A DNA stretch of 55,022 nt from Egibacter sp. (GTDB lineage Bacteria > Actinomycetota > Nitriliruptoria > Euzebyales > Egibacteraceae): assembly GCA_003553795.1 (NCBI GenBank), contig PWFH01000032.1, positions 1-55,022 on the forward strand, written 5' to 3'. The stretch's first letter is position 1. Every line of letters begins with the position of its first letter. A program made the translations under genes and the position numbers. Shown in pieces: positions 16,875 through 24,964 of the stretch. Below the pieces are notes generated by a model. That model made no database searches, had not been told where the DNA came from, and worked only from the letters and a program-made list of their open reading frames with translations.

Positions 16875-18416
16875 TCAGCGGACGGCGTCGACGACCTCCG
16901 GCGCGAGCCCCACGTGCCCCTCGAGGAAGGCGACGCGCTCGGCCTTGAGGCGCTCGACGGCGGCGGTGTACTCCTCGCCGCGGCCCTGCCGCTCGTAGAG
17001 GCGGCGGGGCTGGAGCAGCTCGGGGTCGTCGAAGTCGGGCACCTCGGTGGCCACGAGGTAGCCGAAGTCGGGGTCGCCCTCCCAGCTGATCGTGCCCTCG
17101 GCGATGGCCTTCACGGCCGCGGAGGTGTGCGGAATGGTGACCTTCTTCGAGCCCGCGACGTCCTTGCCCCCGCCGACGCGGCCGGTGTTGAGGACGAAGA
17201 CCTCGAAGTCGGGCATCGTCGTGAGGAGCTCACCGAGGCGCTCGCCCTGGAGGTGCTCGTGACCCATGAAGAACGGGTTCGTGCCGGGCACGCGCAGGGA
17301 CTTGCCGGCCTCCTCGGCCCCGCCCGCCGAGGTGCCCTTCGTCTCGCCGAGCATGAAGTAGGCCACCGCGTGGTGGATGCTCGGCATCTTCGCCACCGCC
17401 GGGGCAATGCTCTCGTTGGCGTTGAGGATGAGCAGGAAGTGGGCCTTGCCGAGCTTGGCGGGGTCGAAGTGCTCGATCATCGCGAGCGGGAAGGTGCCGC
17501 GGCCGTTGGCGGTGTAGCTGTCGTCGGAGAAGTCGACGACGCCACGCTCGTCGACGGCGACGTTCTCCAGCCAGCTCGACGGCGTCGACAGCGCGCCGTA
17601 GATCGTCGGCTCGTCGTCGGGGTCGAGCCCGAAGGTCTTCGCGAAGCAGCCGTTCTCGGTGGCGTGGGACTGCCCACCCTCGGTGAGCGCGACGATGTCG
17701 TCCTGCACCGGCAGGGAGTCGTTCTGCCGGGTGAACGTCGTCGTCGTCTTGCCGGTGCCCGACAGGCCGATGATGAGCCCGAGCTTGTCGCCCTGCGCGG
17801 TGGGGATCATCTTCGCCCCGGCGTGCATCGCCAGCGAGCCCTGCTGGAAGGCCCACTCCATCCACATGCGCAGGCCGCCCATCTTCGACTCGCCGAAGTA
17901 GTCGATGCCGAAGACCCGCGTGACCCACCGGTCGAGGTCGATGGTCACGAGCTTGTCGCCCGGGAACCCGGGAGCGGGGAGGTTGGGCGTGTAGACGACG
18001 GTGAGGGCCTCGTCGGCGCGCCAGTCCGCGTCCTTGGGGTAGTAGAGCTGCTGCTGCATCGCGGGGAGGTTGGCGTGGCTGCTCTCGACGTAGACGCGGG
18101 CAGGGCGGCGCATCGGCGAGTTCGGCGGGCCGATGTAGCCCTCGACGAGCACCATGTCGGCGTCGGCGATGTGCGACTCCTGACGAGCCACCTGCGGCTC
18201 GTAGTCCGCGCGCGACATCGTCGGCTTCGAGAGGTGCGCACCGTCGTCGGCGATGACGAACGTCGAGCCTGCCGAGCGGGCGGTGACGTTCGTCGTGACG
18301 TTGTAGTTGCCGAACGCGGTGAGCGTGGCCTGGGGCATGCGGCCGACGAGCTCGCGCAACTCCTCCTGGGAGGGATTGACGAGGACGGACTTCGCAGGCG
18401 GCAGTTCGATGGTCAC
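16875..18416 (-). CDS. pckA: Phosphoenolpyruvate carboxykinase (ATP)
   Basis: 513 aa. Converts oxaloacetate plus ATP to phosphoenolpyruvate, CO2 and ADP, the entry step of gluconeogenesis. The kinase-1a P-loop GLSGTGKTT is at 217-225 and the kinase-2 region PVQDDIV is near 236-242. MRRPARVYV and LPAPGFPGDKLV belong to the ATP-dependent family, not the GTP family usual in many Actinomycetota. GTG 18416 is preceded by AAAGGAG with 6-nt spacing. The leader (18417-18512) contains a GC-rich palindrome CCGCCGGCGG and a possible -10 TACGTT at 18507-18512. Confidence 0.93.
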   Translation of the reverse strand: MTIELPPAKSVLVNPSQEELRELVGRMPQATLTAFGNYNVTTNVTARSAGSTFVIADDGAHLSKPTMSRADYEPQVARQESHIADADMVLVEGYIGPPNSPMRRPARVYVESSHANLPAMQQQLYYPKDADWRADEALTVVYTPNLPAPGFPGDKLVTIDLDRWVTRVFGIDYFGESKMGGLRMWMEWAFQQGSLAMHAGAKMIPTAQGDKLGLIIGLSGTGKTTTTFTRQNDSLPVQDDIVALTEGGQSHATENGCFAKTFGLDPDDEPTIYGALSTPSSWLENVAVDERGVVDFSDDSYTANGRGTFPLAMIEHFDPAKLGKAHFLLILNANESIAPAVAKMPSIHHAVAYFMLGETKGTSAGGAEEAGKSLRVPGTNPFFMGHEHLQGERLGELLTTMPDFEVFVLNTGRVGGGKDVAGSKKVTIPHTSAAVKAIAEGTISWEGDPDFGYLVATEVPDFDDPELLQPRRLYERQGRGEEYTAAVERLKAERVAFLEGHVGLAPEVVDAVR

Positions 18417-18543
18417 GTCGAGCTCCTTTGCTCCCGGTTCCGCAAGCCCGCTGCGCGACCCGCGCGAGTTTCCACCCTTTGTGCGGCCCGCCGGCGGTCG
18501 GAGAGGAACGTAACAGGGAGAACGGGCGGGCGACGAGGCCCGC

Positions 18544-18747
18544 TCAGCCCTCGGCGTCGCCGTCGGGGGCGGGCTCCTGCTCCTCCACGGACTCGTCGAG
18601 CGGCGGCGGGATCATCCCCTCGCCGCGCCGCGGCTCACCGGCGGTGAGGATCATCGCGCTCACGATCCCGACGACGATGAGCAGCACGGCGAGGGCGGCG
18701 ACCCCGAGGAGCACCCGCCGCTCGCGCTGGAGGTCGTCAGCGGGCAA
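18544..18747 (-). CDS. Small single-pass membrane protein
   Basis: 67 aa. A basic N-terminus (QRERR) is followed by one hydrophobic helix (about 13-35) and an acidic, Pro/Glu-rich tail, so it is probably inserted with the acidic tail outside. No family recognised. The start overlaps the end of the MBL-hydrolase gene by 11 nt, so it is probably translated from the same mRNA. Confidence 0.55.
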   Translation of the reverse strand: MPADDLQRERRVLLGVAALAVLLIVVGIVSAMILTAGEPRRGEGMIPPPLDESVEEQEPAPDGDAEG

Positions 18748-19558
18748 CGATGCGCTCCCCGTCGCCGTCGAGGGACCACACGACCCGGCCGTCCTGGGTG
18801 AGGGCGTCGAGGTGGGCCTTGACCGTCGAGGCGGCGGCGGCCTGCAGCGACCCTCCGAGGTTGCCGTAGATCACCGAGACGATGTCCTCGACGGTGTCGG
18901 CCCCGCGCAGCACCGCAGCGCGCACCGACTCCTCGCGCTCCCGGCGGTGGGCGATGTACTCGGCGATGACCGCGGCGGGCCGGGCGATCACCGGCCCGTG
19001 ACCAGGCAGGAGTGACCGTGCGCCGAGGTCGGCGAGGCGCTCGAGCGACGCCACGTAGCGACGGACGTCGCCGTCGGGCCAGGCCACCACGCTCGTCCCC
19101 CGCCCGAGGACATGGTCACCGGTGATGACCGCGTTGGTGTCCTCGATGTGGAAGCACACGTGGTCGCTCGAGTGACCGGGGGTGGCGAGGACCCGGAGTG
19201 GGGCGCCGCCACGATCGAGGCGCTGTCCGTCGGTGAGTCGCTCCTCCGCCGCTGCGACGAAGGAGAGGTCGGCGCAGGCCACCGGCGCCCGCCAGATCCT
19301 GCCGAACGTCGCCGCGTCGGCGTGGTCGGGGTGGTGGTGGGTGAGCAGCACCGCGACGACCTCGGCGTCGCGGGCGGCGGCGGCGGACTCGATCGTCTCG
19401 CGGTGCGCCACGTCGTCGGGACCGGGGTCGATGCAGACGACCTCGCCGCTGCCGGGGGCCCCGACGAGGTAGGTGTTCGTCCCGTCGAGGGTCATCGGCG
19501 AGGCGTTCGGGGCGAGCACGAGGGTGGTGACGTCGTCGACGTCGCGCACGCGGTCCAT
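18737..19558 (-). CDS. MBL-fold metallo-hydrolase (LACTB2/Rv3677c-like)
   Basis: 273 aa. Metallo-beta-lactamase fold with zinc-ligand motifs HHHPDHAD (74-81), TPGHSSDH, GDHVLG and LPGHGP, and a C-terminal helical domain ending in a winged-helix-like segment, as in the LACTB2 group. MTLDGTNTYLVG is typical of this group. The substrate is unknown; relatives are esterases or RNA endonucleases. ATG 19558 follows GAGGAGG by 9 nt and a TACCCT box lies at 19668-19673. By position it corresponds to the M. tuberculosis Rv3677c gene, near ridA, whiB4, the ArsA pair and ponA2. Confidence 0.87.
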   Translation of the reverse strand: MDRVRDVDDVTTLVLAPNASPMTLDGTNTYLVGAPGSGEVVCIDPGPDDVAHRETIESAAAARDAEVVAVLLTHHHPDHADAATFGRIWRAPVACADLSFVAAAEERLTDGQRLDRGGAPLRVLATPGHSSDHVCFHIEDTNAVITGDHVLGRGTSVVAWPDGDVRRYVASLERLADLGARSLLPGHGPVIARPAAVIAEYIAHRREREESVRAAVLRGADTVEDIVSVIYGNLGGSLQAAAASTVKAHLDALTQDGRVVWSLDGDGERIVAR

Positions 19559-19716
19559 CCGGAGCGACCTCCTCGTCTGCTCCCAGGCGCCTCGCTGGGT
19601 TGGCGCTGCCCGGCGGTGTCGACGCGCACCCGTGCATGCTGGCGCGGGACGACGACCACTCGCGGCAAGGGTAGCGTCACCGGGGCGCTCCGCCCCGTCG
19701 GGCCCGCGGTGCCCCG

Positions 19717-20166
19717 TCAGCCCAGCGGCCGCTCGACATCGGGGTCGACGACGTGGGCGTGCGCGTCGGCGTCGGCCACCGCCTCCTCGAGGACCTCACG
19801 GTCGGGCCCACGCCACCCGCAGCCGCAGGCGGCGTGGAGGGACGCGGGGTAGGCCCCGTCGTCGTCCATGGGCGGGCGCACGTCGACGAGCCAGGCGGCG
19901 TGCACCCGGTAGCGGGCCGGCTGCCACAGGGCGGCGAGCATGAGCACGAGCCCCACCCAGCCGAGCGACAGCGCGGCCCGCAGGACGAGGGGATCGCCTG
20001 CGGCGAGGGCGGGGCCGACGGCGAGCAGCACGAGCGCACCGCCGAGCAGCAACACGAAGCGGCGGGCACGCTCCCAGCGCCGCTGCCACACCGGTGGGAC
20101 GTCGCGACGCGCGTGGCGCACCCAGGTCGGACCCTCGCGCGCGTCGTCGTCGGGGTGGCCGGCCAT
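19717..20166 (-). CDS. Hypothetical membrane protein with Cys-rich tail
   Basis: 149 aa. Two hydrophobic helices (about 37-57 and 65-82) follow a charged N-terminus (WVRHARRDVPPVWQRRWERARR). The C-terminal cytosolic-looking part holds CGCGWRGP and an acidic His-containing segment (DADAHAHVVDPD). The CGCGW motif occurs in several actinobacterial membrane proteins of unknown role. No function assigned. Same strand as the MBL gene, 158 nt upstream of it. Confidence 0.65.
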   Translation of the reverse strand: MAGHPDDDAREGPTWVRHARRDVPPVWQRRWERARRFVLLLGGALVLLAVGPALAAGDPLVLRAALSLGWVGLVLMLAALWQPARYRVHAAWLVDVRPPMDDDGAYPASLHAACGCGWRGPDREVLEEAVADADAHAHVVDPDVERPLG

Positions 20167-20264
20167 CGCGGTGCAGCGTTGCCCACCGGACCGGACCGCA
20201 ACCCCGCCGCCCCCGGCGGCCGGGCAGGCCGTGCCGACGACGACGCCGGTAGCCTGCCCGGGCG

Positions 20265-22358
20265 ATGCCGATGACGACGCTCCGGAACCGCGCGCGCGAC
20301 CTGCTGCGCCGCGTGTCGCGCGGCCTCAGGGAGATGGTCCGCGGCCCCGGCGCGCTGCTCAGCCTGCTCGCCGCGGTCGTCGGCCTCGCGACGGGGCTGC
20401 TCGCCGTCGCGCTCATCGACCTCATCGCCCTCGTCCAGCGCCTCGCCTACGGCAGTGCGCCGCCGACGTGGTCGGTGCTCGTCGTCCCAGCCGTCGGGGG
20501 GCTGCTCGCGGGGCTGCTGCTGTGGCGGCTCGTGCCCGAGGCCCGCGGCTCGGGCATCAGCGCGGTGATGGAGGCCCTGTCGCTGCGGGGCGGACGCATG
20601 CGCGGGCGGGTCATCATCGGCAAGCTCGCCGCGTCGAGCCTCGCCCTCGGCACCGGCAACTCCGGGGGCCGGGAGGGCCCGATCGTGCAGATCGGCGCCG
20701 CCGCCGGGTCCCTGCTCGGGCGGCTCGCGGACCTGCCGGAGGACCGGGTGCGCTCGCTCATCGCCGCAGGCGCGGCGGGCGGCATCGCGGCGTCGTTCAA
20801 CGCGCCGATCGGCGGGATGCTGTTCGCGCTCGAGGTCATCATCGGCGGCTTCGCGCTGCGCCACCTCCAGACGGTCATCATCTCCGCGGTCGTCGCCTCG
20901 GTGACCGCCCGCCAGCTCGTCGGCGAAGGGCTCATCTTCGTCGCCCCCTCCTACAGCCTCGGCGCGCCCTGGGAGCTCGCGCTCTACGCGATGCTCGGCC
21001 TCGCCGCGGTCGCCGTCGGCCTCGGCTTCATCCAGGCGATCCGCCTGGCCGAGCAGCTCGGTGACCGGCTCAACTGGCCACTGCCGCTGCGCACCGCCGC
21101 AGGGGGGCTCGTCGTCGGGCTCGTCGCCGTCGTCGCACCGGAGGTCCTCGGCACCGGCGATGACCTCCCTCCCCTGCCCGGCGTCGTGAGCGAGCCGATC
21201 CTCGAGATGCTGCGCGGCGGCTTCGCGCCTGGCGTGCTCGTGCTCCTGCTCGTCGCCAAGCTCGTCGCGACGGTGGCCTCGGTCGGCTCGCGCAACGCGA
21301 CGGGCTCCTTCGGACCGCTGCTCTTCCTCGGCGCCGCGCTCGGCGGCGCCTTCGGCCACGCGGTGACCGCGATCCTGCCCGACGCCGGCATCAATCCCGG
21401 CGCACTGGCACTGGCCGGCACCGCCGCGGTCGTCGCCGCGGCGAGCCGGGCGCCGCTGACCGGGGTCATCCTCGTCTTCGAGCTCACCGGCAGCTACGAC
21501 ATGGTCGTCCCGCTCATGCTCGCGACGAGCGTCGCGACCGTCCTCGCCGACCGGGTGCACCCGTCGACGCTCTACACCGAGCCACTCGAGCGCCGCGGGA
21601 TCTCCTACCGCGCGACCGAGGACATCGACGTGCTCCAGGTCGTCGACGTGCGCGAGGTCATGACCGCCGACCCCGCCGCGGTGCCCGCCGACATGACCGT
21701 GCCTGAGCTACGCGAGTGGTTCCGCCGCACCCGCCACCACGGCGCGCCGGTCGTGACCCTGGCCGACGACGGCGGGCTGCGCCTCGTCGGCATCGTCACG
21801 CTCAGCGACGTCGCCGCGCTCGAGGACCCCGGCGAGACCGGCGACCTCGCCTCGATGGAGGCCCGCACCAGGGGGCTCACCGCCGCGGACATCTGCACGA
21901 CCTCGCCGCTGACCGTCGTCCCCGAGGATCCCGTCTACCGGGCCGTGCAGCGCATGGCCGCCCTCGACGTCGGTCGCCTGCCCGTGGTCGACCCCGACGA
22001 CCCCGAGCGGCTCGTCGGGCTCGTCCGACGCGGCGACGTGCTCACCGCCTACCAGCGGGCGATGTCGCGCTCGCTCGCGAGCCAGCGCCACGAGGCCGCC
22101 CGGCGTCTGCGCGACCTCGGCGGGGCGCAGTTCATCGAGTCCGTCGTCGTCGAGGAGGCGCCCGCCGCCGGGCGACGGATCGCCGACGTCGACTGGCCGG
22201 AGGGCACGGTGCTCACGAGCGTCCAGCGCGGGGGCGACCTCATCGTCCCGAGCGGGGAGACGGTCCTGCGCGCCGGCGACGAGGTCGTCGCCCTGAGCCG
22301 GCACGCGACCGCGCCGGCCCTCAAGCGCCTGCTCACCGGCGAGGAGGCCTTGAGCTGA
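20265..22358 (+). CDS. ClC-family chloride channel/transporter with CBS pair and TrkA-C domain
   Basis: 697 aa. Membrane domain (about 30-430) with selectivity-filter motifs GSGIS (95-99), GREGP (135-139, gating Glu137) and GSFGP, plus the Tyr in ELTGSYDMVVP matching the central Tyr of E. coli ClC. The residue matching the internal proton glutamate of E. coli ClC (Glu203) appears to be Val191 in FALEVIIGG, as in ClC channels. Two CBS domains (about 455-585) and a TrkA-C-like domain (about 615-690) suggest gating by a nucleotide or other small ligand. A TAGCCT box ends 9 nt before the ATG, so the mRNA may be nearly leaderless. Confidence 0.9.
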   Translation: MPMTTLRNRARDLLRRVSRGLREMVRGPGALLSLLAAVVGLATGLLAVALIDLIALVQRLAYGSAPPTWSVLVVPAVGGLLAGLLLWRLVPEARGSGISAVMEALSLRGGRMRGRVIIGKLAASSLALGTGNSGGREGPIVQIGAAAGSLLGRLADLPEDRVRSLIAAGAAGGIAASFNAPIGGMLFALEVIIGGFALRHLQTVIISAVVASVTARQLVGEGLIFVAPSYSLGAPWELALYAMLGLAAVAVGLGFIQAIRLAEQLGDRLNWPLPLRTAAGGLVVGLVAVVAPEVLGTGDDLPPLPGVVSEPILEMLRGGFAPGVLVLLLVAKLVATVASVGSRNATGSFGPLLFLGAALGGAFGHAVTAILPDAGINPGALALAGTAAVVAAASRAPLTGVILVFELTGSYDMVVPLMLATSVATVLADRVHPSTLYTEPLERRGISYRATEDIDVLQVVDVREVMTADPAAVPADMTVPELREWFRRTRHHGAPVVTLADDGGLRLVGIVTLSDVAALEDPGETGDLASMEARTRGLTAADICTTSPLTVVPEDPVYRAVQRMAALDVGRLPVVDPDDPERLVGLVRRGDVLTAYQRAMSRSLASQRHEAARRLRDLGGAQFIESVVVEEAPAAGRRIADVDWPEGTVLTSVQRGGDLIVPSGETVLRAGDEVVALSRHATAPALKRLLTGEEALS

Positions 22359-22364
22359 GCCGCC

Positions 22365-22829
22365 TCACTCGTCGACCTTGACGACCGCCTCGGCCTCGAC
22401 GGGGGAGCCGAGCGGCAGCGACGTCACGCCCAGCGCCGAGCGCGCGTGGCGTCCGGCGTCGCCGAGCACCTCGCCGATGAGCTCGCTCACGCCGTTGGCG
22501 ACGAGGTGCTGGCGGGTGAAGTCCGGCGTCGAGGCGACGTAGACGGTGACCTTGACGACGCGACGCACGCGCCCGAGGTCGCCGAGGGCGGTCTTGAGCT
22601 GGGCGAGGATGTTGATCGCGCAGCGCCGCGCGGCGACGACGCCACCGTCGACGTCGAGGTCGTCGCCGAGCCGCCCGGTGACGACGAGCTCGCCGTCCTC
22701 GGTGGCGAGCTGCCCGGCGGTGAAGACGAGCGTGCCGGACTGGATGAAGGGCACGTAGGCCGCGGCGGGCGCGGGACCCTCGGGCAGCTCGATGCCGAGT
22801 CGGGCCAGCCGCTGCTCTGGGGTCGTCAT
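22365..22829 (-). CDS. RidA/YjgF-family protein (Rv3678c-like)
   Basis: 154 aa. RidA-fold proteins deaminate reactive enamine/imine intermediates from PLP enzymes; this longer subgroup has less certain chemistry. Visible features: FIQSGTLVFTAGQL, the variable loop, and the Arg in HARSALGVTSLPLGSPVEAEAVV matching the conserved substrate-binding Arg. ATG 22829 follows GGGAGG with 3-nt spacing, and a TAGATT box lies at 22858-22863. It is convergent with the ClC gene, with a 6-nt gap. Its place between the MBL hydrolase and the WhiB/ArsA genes matches the M. tuberculosis Rv3677c-Rv3680 order. Confidence 0.85.
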   Translation of the reverse strand: MTTPEQRLARLGIELPEGPAPAAAYVPFIQSGTLVFTAGQLATEDGELVVTGRLGDDLDVDGGVVAARRCAINILAQLKTALGDLGRVRRVVKVTVYVASTPDFTRQHLVANGVSELIGEVLGDAGRHARSALGVTSLPLGSPVEAEAVVKVDE

Positions 22830-22857
22830 CGCCCTCCCTGTCGCCGGAGTGTCACGC

Positions 22858-22863
22858 AATCTA
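22858..22863 (-). promoter_or_regulatory. -10 box TAGATT of the RidA gene
   Basis: TAGATT on the minus strand, about 28 nt upstream of ATG 22829, would give a leader of about 20 nt containing the GGGAGG site. No clear -35. Confidence 0.35.
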
Positions 22864-22891
22864 CACCGTGGCGGCGGGGGCCCTCGGGCGC

Positions 22892-23185
22892 CTAGGAGGC
22901 CCGGCGGGCGTAGAGGAGCTCGCGGCGCTCGCTCTCGGTGAGACCGCCCCAGATCCCGTGGGGCTCGTCGACGGCGAGCACCCAGTCGCGGCACTCCTCG
23001 AGGACGGGGCACTCGGCGCACACGGCCTTGGCCGCGGCCTCGCGAACGTGCCGCGCGCCGGTCGACTCGACCTCGAAGGGCGGGAAGAAGAGCTCGGCGT
23101 CGGCGTCACGGCAACGGCCGTGCTGCTGCCACTCGCGCGGCGGCCGAGGTGAGGGCGACAACTGGGTTGTGGACCGACGCGACAA
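22892..23185 (-). CDS. WhiB-family iron-sulfur regulator (WhiB4-like by position)
   Basis: 97 aa from TTG 23185. WhiB proteins bind a [4Fe-4S] cluster through four Cys and act with sigma factor to control transcription in response to oxidants. Cys25, Cys56, Cys59 and Cys65 (C-x2-C-x5-C for the last three) and the GIWGGLTESERR turn with basic tail are all present. TTG 23185 was chosen over ATG 23230 because GGGGAG lies 6 nt before it and a TACACT -10 box (23217-23222) would place the transcription start inside the longer reading frame. The neighbourhood (RidA, ArsA pair, PonA2-like) is that of M. tuberculosis whiB4. Confidence 0.85.
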   Translation of the reverse strand: MSRRSTTQLSPSPRPPREWQQHGRCRDADAELFFPPFEVESTGARHVREAAAKAVCAECPVLEECRDWVLAVDEPHGIWGGLTESERRELLYARRAS

Positions 23186-23216
23186 CGCTCGCTCCCCTGT
23201 ACGACGATGCTCCAGG

Positions 23217-23222
23217 AGTGTA
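23217..23222 (-). promoter_or_regulatory. -10 box TACACT of the whiB gene
   Basis: TACACT on the minus strand with a poor -35-like TTTTGC 17 nt upstream (23240-23245). The predicted transcription start near 23210 argues for the TTG start at 23185. Confidence 0.4.
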
Positions 23223-23360
23223 CGACTCATCGAGCCCGCGCAAAAGGGTCGGAGCGGATCCGGTCGGCGGTGGGCTCAGGCGGTCGGCTCCGGCGACGGA
23301 CCCGGGGGGCGGCTCCGGCGGCGGGCAGCCCTCGGGGACGCCCGCCCACGCGCGTCAGGG

Positions 23361-24863
23361 CTAGCGAGCCGCCGTCTGGCTCGGCTCCTCGACGAGCTCG
23401 ACGGCGAGGCTCGTCGCCTCGTGGTCGACGCCGGTGACCCGGACCTGCGTGCCGGTCTTGACCTTGCCGACGCCCTCGGGGGCGCGGGCACGCCAGAGCG
23501 CGCCGTCGACGAAGACGTGCCCGGCGGGGTTGAGCATCGAGCGCACCACCCCGGTCGAGCCGACGACGGACTCCGCACCGGCCATCTCCTGCTCACCCTG
23601 GGTGCGCAGGACGATGGTCATGAGGACCACGAAGAAGAGCACCGTCGCGACGATGCCGATCCCGAGGGCCCAGGGTGAGGCCTGCAGCGGCGGCGGGCCG
23701 TCGAAGAGCCACCAGCTGCCGACGCCGACGCCGACGGCGCCCGCGGCGGAGGGCACGCCGAGCCCGGCGATCGCGAGGTCGACGGCGAGCAGGGCGAGCC
23801 CGGCGGCGAGCAGGAGCAGCGCCCACCAGGCCACCGGCAGGACCCACAGCCCGTAGAGGCCGGCGGCGAGCACGAGCGCGCCGGCGACGCCGGCGACGCC
23901 GAAGCCGGGCTGGAAGAGCTCGAAGGCCACCGCGAGCGCCCCACCGATGAGCAGGACGTAGGCCAGCGTCGGGTCGCCCATCGCGTGGAGCACCTGGTCG
24001 AGCAGCCCGAGGTTGTCGAAGCGCACCTGCGCGGTGACGGGATCGAGGTCGAGGACCCGCGTCGCCCGGCCCCCCTCCCCGTCGGCGACGCTGACCTCGC
24101 GACCGTCGAGGGCGAAGAGCACGTCGGGCAGCTCCGAGGCGGCGAAGGCCGCCGCGCCCGCGTCGGCGACCTCGTCGACGTCGAGGACGAGGGGCTCGCC
24201 CTCGGTGTGGTACGGCAGCGCGTCGGGGTCGAAGGCGACCTCCCCGCCGTCGGGGACGGTGACGACGGCCCGGCCCTCGGCGAGCGAGCCGGCGAGCTCG
24301 GCGTCGAGGCCGCGGGCCTCGGCATAGTCCGCGAGGAGGGCGCCCTCACCGCCATCGGGCTCGCCGGCGAGGTCGAGCGGGACCGCGGGACCGAGGACGC
24401 TGGCCGGCGAGGTCGCGAGGACGTGCCCGGCGTGGGCGACGAGGGCTCCGGCGCCGCCGGCGCGCGCGCCCGGGGGGCCGACCCACACCGCGACCGGCAC
24501 GGGGCTCGCAGCGATGCGCTCGGCGAGGTCGACGCCGTCGTGCCGTAGGCCGCCCTCGGTGTCGAGCTCGAGCACGACGACCTCACTGCCCTGCTCGGCG
24601 GCACGCTCGAGCGCCGCGTCGACGTGGGCGACGATGCGCCCGTCGAGCGGCCCGTCGACCTGGACGACCTCGACGGTCGCGCCGGCCTGGGCGCCGGCCA
24701 CGCCGGACAGCGCGAGGAGCAGCGCCCCCGCGAGCAGGGCCCCGAGGGCGGCGAGCCGACGCGTGCTCCGCACCACCGCCCCGGCAGCGCTCGCGGGCGG
24801 TGGCACGTTCGGGTGCGGCGGCGGGCTCGGGCGCGGGGGCACGCGGGCCGGGACGGGCGGCAT
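23361..24863 (-). CDS. NfeD-family membrane protein with degenerate ClpP-class domain
   Basis: 500 aa (ATG 24863; GTG 24776 is an alternative just before the signal helix). Order: Pro-rich N-terminus, signal/TM helix, ClpP-class domain, a run of hydrophobic helices (about 310-430), and a C-terminal OB-fold NfeD domain (ESVVGSTGVVRSMLNPAGHVFVDG). Family members act in membrane quality control, often with SPFH proteins. In the serine-protease motif the expected ARAASAG reads ARAGGAG, so the nucleophilic Ser is Gly, and the partner Lys region has no obvious Lys. It is therefore probably not a protease. Divergent from the ArsA pair; a leaderless promoter fits the ATG start. Confidence 0.84.
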   Translation of the reverse strand: MPPVPARVPPRPSPPPHPNVPPPASAAGAVVRSTRRLAALGALLAGALLLALSGVAGAQAGATVEVVQVDGPLDGRIVAHVDAALERAAEQGSEVVVLELDTEGGLRHDGVDLAERIAASPVPVAVWVGPPGARAGGAGALVAHAGHVLATSPASVLGPAVPLDLAGEPDGGEGALLADYAEARGLDAELAGSLAEGRAVVTVPDGGEVAFDPDALPYHTEGEPLVLDVDEVADAGAAAFAASELPDVLFALDGREVSVADGEGGRATRVLDLDPVTAQVRFDNLGLLDQVLHAMGDPTLAYVLLIGGALAVAFELFQPGFGVAGVAGALVLAAGLYGLWVLPVAWWALLLLAAGLALLAVDLAIAGLGVPSAAGAVGVGVGSWWLFDGPPPLQASPWALGIGIVATVLFFVVLMTIVLRTQGEQEMAGAESVVGSTGVVRSMLNPAGHVFVDGALWRARAPEGVGKVKTGTQVRVTGVDHEATSLAVELVEEPSQTAAR

Positions 24864-24870
24864 GGGGCAG

Positions 24871-24876
24871 AGTGTA
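24871..24876 (-). promoter_or_regulatory. -10 box TACACT of the NfeD gene (leaderless)
   Basis: TACACT on the minus strand is followed by exactly 7 nt and then ATG 24863. No Shine-Dalgarno site is present, which supports a leaderless start and this ATG over the internal GTG. Confidence 0.5.
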
Positions 24877-24964
24877 GGCGCGGCGCCACGCCCGGGCACC
24901 GCGGGGGTGGGGCCGGCGACGAGCGGGTACATCCCCTGCGCATCCCTGCCCGAGGAGGCTGCCG

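Noticed and set aside
16566-18647. 693-codon plus-strand frame opposite pckA
   Set aside because: Antisense to a full-length PEPCK with all motifs; composition is Arg/Gly/Val-rich noise.
19677-21560. 627-codon minus-strand frame opposite ClC
   Set aside because: Its translation is Asp/Glu/Arg/Gly-rich low complexity and the ClC gene on the plus strand is unmistakable.
22892-23230. Longer WhiB start at ATG 23230
   Set aside because: The -10 box TACACT at 23217-23222 lies inside this extension; TTG 23185 has a good ribosome site. Kept only as an alternative.
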